A stretch of 5,675 nucleotides of DNA, from positions 1 to 5,675 of the forward strand of contig JAFGNQ010000347.1 in the NCBI GenBank assembly GCA_016926925.1, read 5' to 3'. Source of the stretch: Candidatus Aminicenantota bacterium (GTDB lineage: Bacteria > Acidobacteriota > Aminicenantia > Aminicenantales > Aminicenantaceae). The notes beneath the pieces were generated by a model, which had not been told where the DNA came from, made no database searches, and saw only the letters and a list, made by a program, of their open reading frames with translations. A program made the translations under genes and the position numbers. Below are positions 5,113 through 5,675 of the stretch, piece after piece; positions within the stretch are counted from its first letter, which is position 1; each line of letters opens with the position of its first letter.

Positions 5113-5141
5113 ATTTAACAACGAATTCGCTGATAATACAA
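5113..5141 (-). promoter_or_regulatory. Weak candidate promoter for the DUF4160/DUF2442 pair
   Basis: On the minus strand, TTGTAT (5141-5136) lies 17 bases before TTAAAT (5118-5113), with GAATTC in the spacer. The match is 3 of 6 and 4 of 6 to consensus. If used, transcription would start near 5106, leaving a leader of about three bases before the ATG at 5103. Confidence 0.25.
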
Positions 5142-5311
5142 CCCCGCGCAATCGCAAGTCGCTCCAAGCGGGCCAAAAAGCCGCACACACCCATAAAACT
5201 GCCGGAAATCACCCGGACATCTCCTCCCGCTCAAAGAAAAAATCATGAAAAATGCTCGGCCTACGATGTGCTTACGGTTACCATCTAGCCAACCGCGTTC
5301 CATGCCGGACA

Positions 5312-5587
5312 TCAATCGTCGTCGTCCGCGACGAGCGTCACCGCCCAGGCCGGATAGGGAGCGGCCGAGCCCTTGACCGCGTGCCAAAGGATGCGGTTGA
5401 GCGTGTCCTCGGGGCAGGCATCGATTCTCTCGAAGTTGAGGCCCGCCGACTGGACGGCTTGGCGGCGAAGCAGCTTGTCGGCGATCTTGTCCTTTGGAGG
5501 ATTCATCGTATCGAGCGGGATCACGTTGGGGACGGCCTCGAAGGGCGTGAAATCCGGCGTATCCGTGAAACAGTCGAACATCGGCAC
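5312..5587 (-). pseudogene. Orphan C-terminal piece of an alkaline-phosphatase-superfamily phosphoesterase
   Basis: The frame reads VPMFDCFTDTPDFTPFEAVP, then NVIPLDTMNPP, then a helical stretch, then NFERIDACPEDTLNRILWHAVKG and a terminal acidic tail, before TGA at 5314-5312. P-M-F/Y-D-x-F-T-D-x-P-D-F-T-P-F/Y and P-E-D-x-L-N-R-I-L-W-H-A-x-K-G are characteristic of the extreme C-terminus of large phosphoesterase proteins, often fused to a YncE-like beta-propeller. Those proteins run to several hundred residues; only about 91 codons remain. Upstream, where family members carry the S-P-Y-V-R-R-G and L-G-L-P-P segments, this frame has unrelated residues (SPGQQKNEFLILS) and an in-frame stop at 5636-5638. 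No metal-binding or nucleophile residues survive. The first possible start is GTG at 5587, without a ribosome binding site. I infer a 3' remnant joined to unrelated DNA near 5587. Confidence 0.7.
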
Positions 5588-5675
5588 CGATAGGATAAGA
5601 AATTCGTTTTTCTGCTGCCCCGGCGAAATGAGTATTCATGGTCCAACTTTGCCACACCCCATCGTTGGAGATAGT

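Noticed and set aside
5104..5190. 29-residue N-terminal extension of DUF4160 from the ATG at 5190
   Set aside because: The family begins at MSPTVFREKG. The extension has no similarity and would overlap the candidate promoter.
5208..5224. Well-placed GGGAGGAG followed by ATG TCC GGG TGA on the minus strand
   Set aside because: The frame stops after three codons. It could be the start of a destroyed gene, but nothing after it supports one.
5252..5593. Plus-strand frame of 113 codons
   Set aside because: It is antisense to the phosphoesterase C-terminus, whose motifs are convincing on the minus strand.
5115..5657. Minus-strand frame of 180 codons overlapping the phosphoesterase tail
   Set aside because: Over most of its length it is a different frame of the phosphoesterase tail, rich in R, G and P as shadows usually are. 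Only 5588-5675 might be real, and it is too short to judge.

Overview
The window looks like accessory DNA from an uncultured, environmental-type bacterium. A zinc-ribbon Ser/Thr kinase fused to a FlgO/TolB_N-like domain and TPRs, beside secreted amidohydrolase, serine hydrolase and phosphoesterase families, is the kind of content seen in Acidobacteriota or Candidatus Aminicenantota. That placement is inferred from architecture, not from a marker gene. Composition is mosaic: by hand count, single 60-base lines range from about 35% to 77% GC.

Layout. Positions 1-236 (minus) hold the first 78 codons of a secreted YtcJ-like amidohydrolase that runs off the left edge. Positions 294-500 (plus) hold an orphan C-terminal tail of a TPR protein, ending in the same motif as the intact kinase downstream. 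Positions 554-1141 (plus) hold a complete type II toxin-antitoxin cassette: a strong promoter, a BrnT-like toxin that appears to be leaderless, and an overlapping CopG/ribbon-helix-helix antitoxin. Positions 1278-3683 (plus) hold the only large intact gene, an 801-residue soluble kinase-TPR protein. Its stop overlaps the start of a serine beta-lactamase-family hydrolase (3683-4312) that has lost its central part in frame.

The stretch 4313-4595 has no intact gene. It holds a possible methyltransferase tail (4384-4527) and a short repeat-like motif. Positions 4596-5103 (minus) hold a tight DUF4160/DUF2442 pair, a second toxin-antitoxin-like two-gene cassette. Positions 5104-5311 are spacer with at most a weak promoter. 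Positions 5312-5587 (minus) hold the orphan C-terminus of an alkaline-phosphatase-superfamily phosphoesterase. I see nothing certain in 5588-5675.

The main story is a region of decayed or truncated genes (TPR tail, deleted hydrolase, methyltransferase tail, phosphoesterase tail) interspersed with two complete, compact toxin-antitoxin or toxin-antitoxin-like modules and one large signalling gene. The kinase and the hydrolase are translationally coupled. Other neighbours appear to be independent units rather than one pathway. No tRNA, rRNA, CRISPR array or intact transposase is visible.
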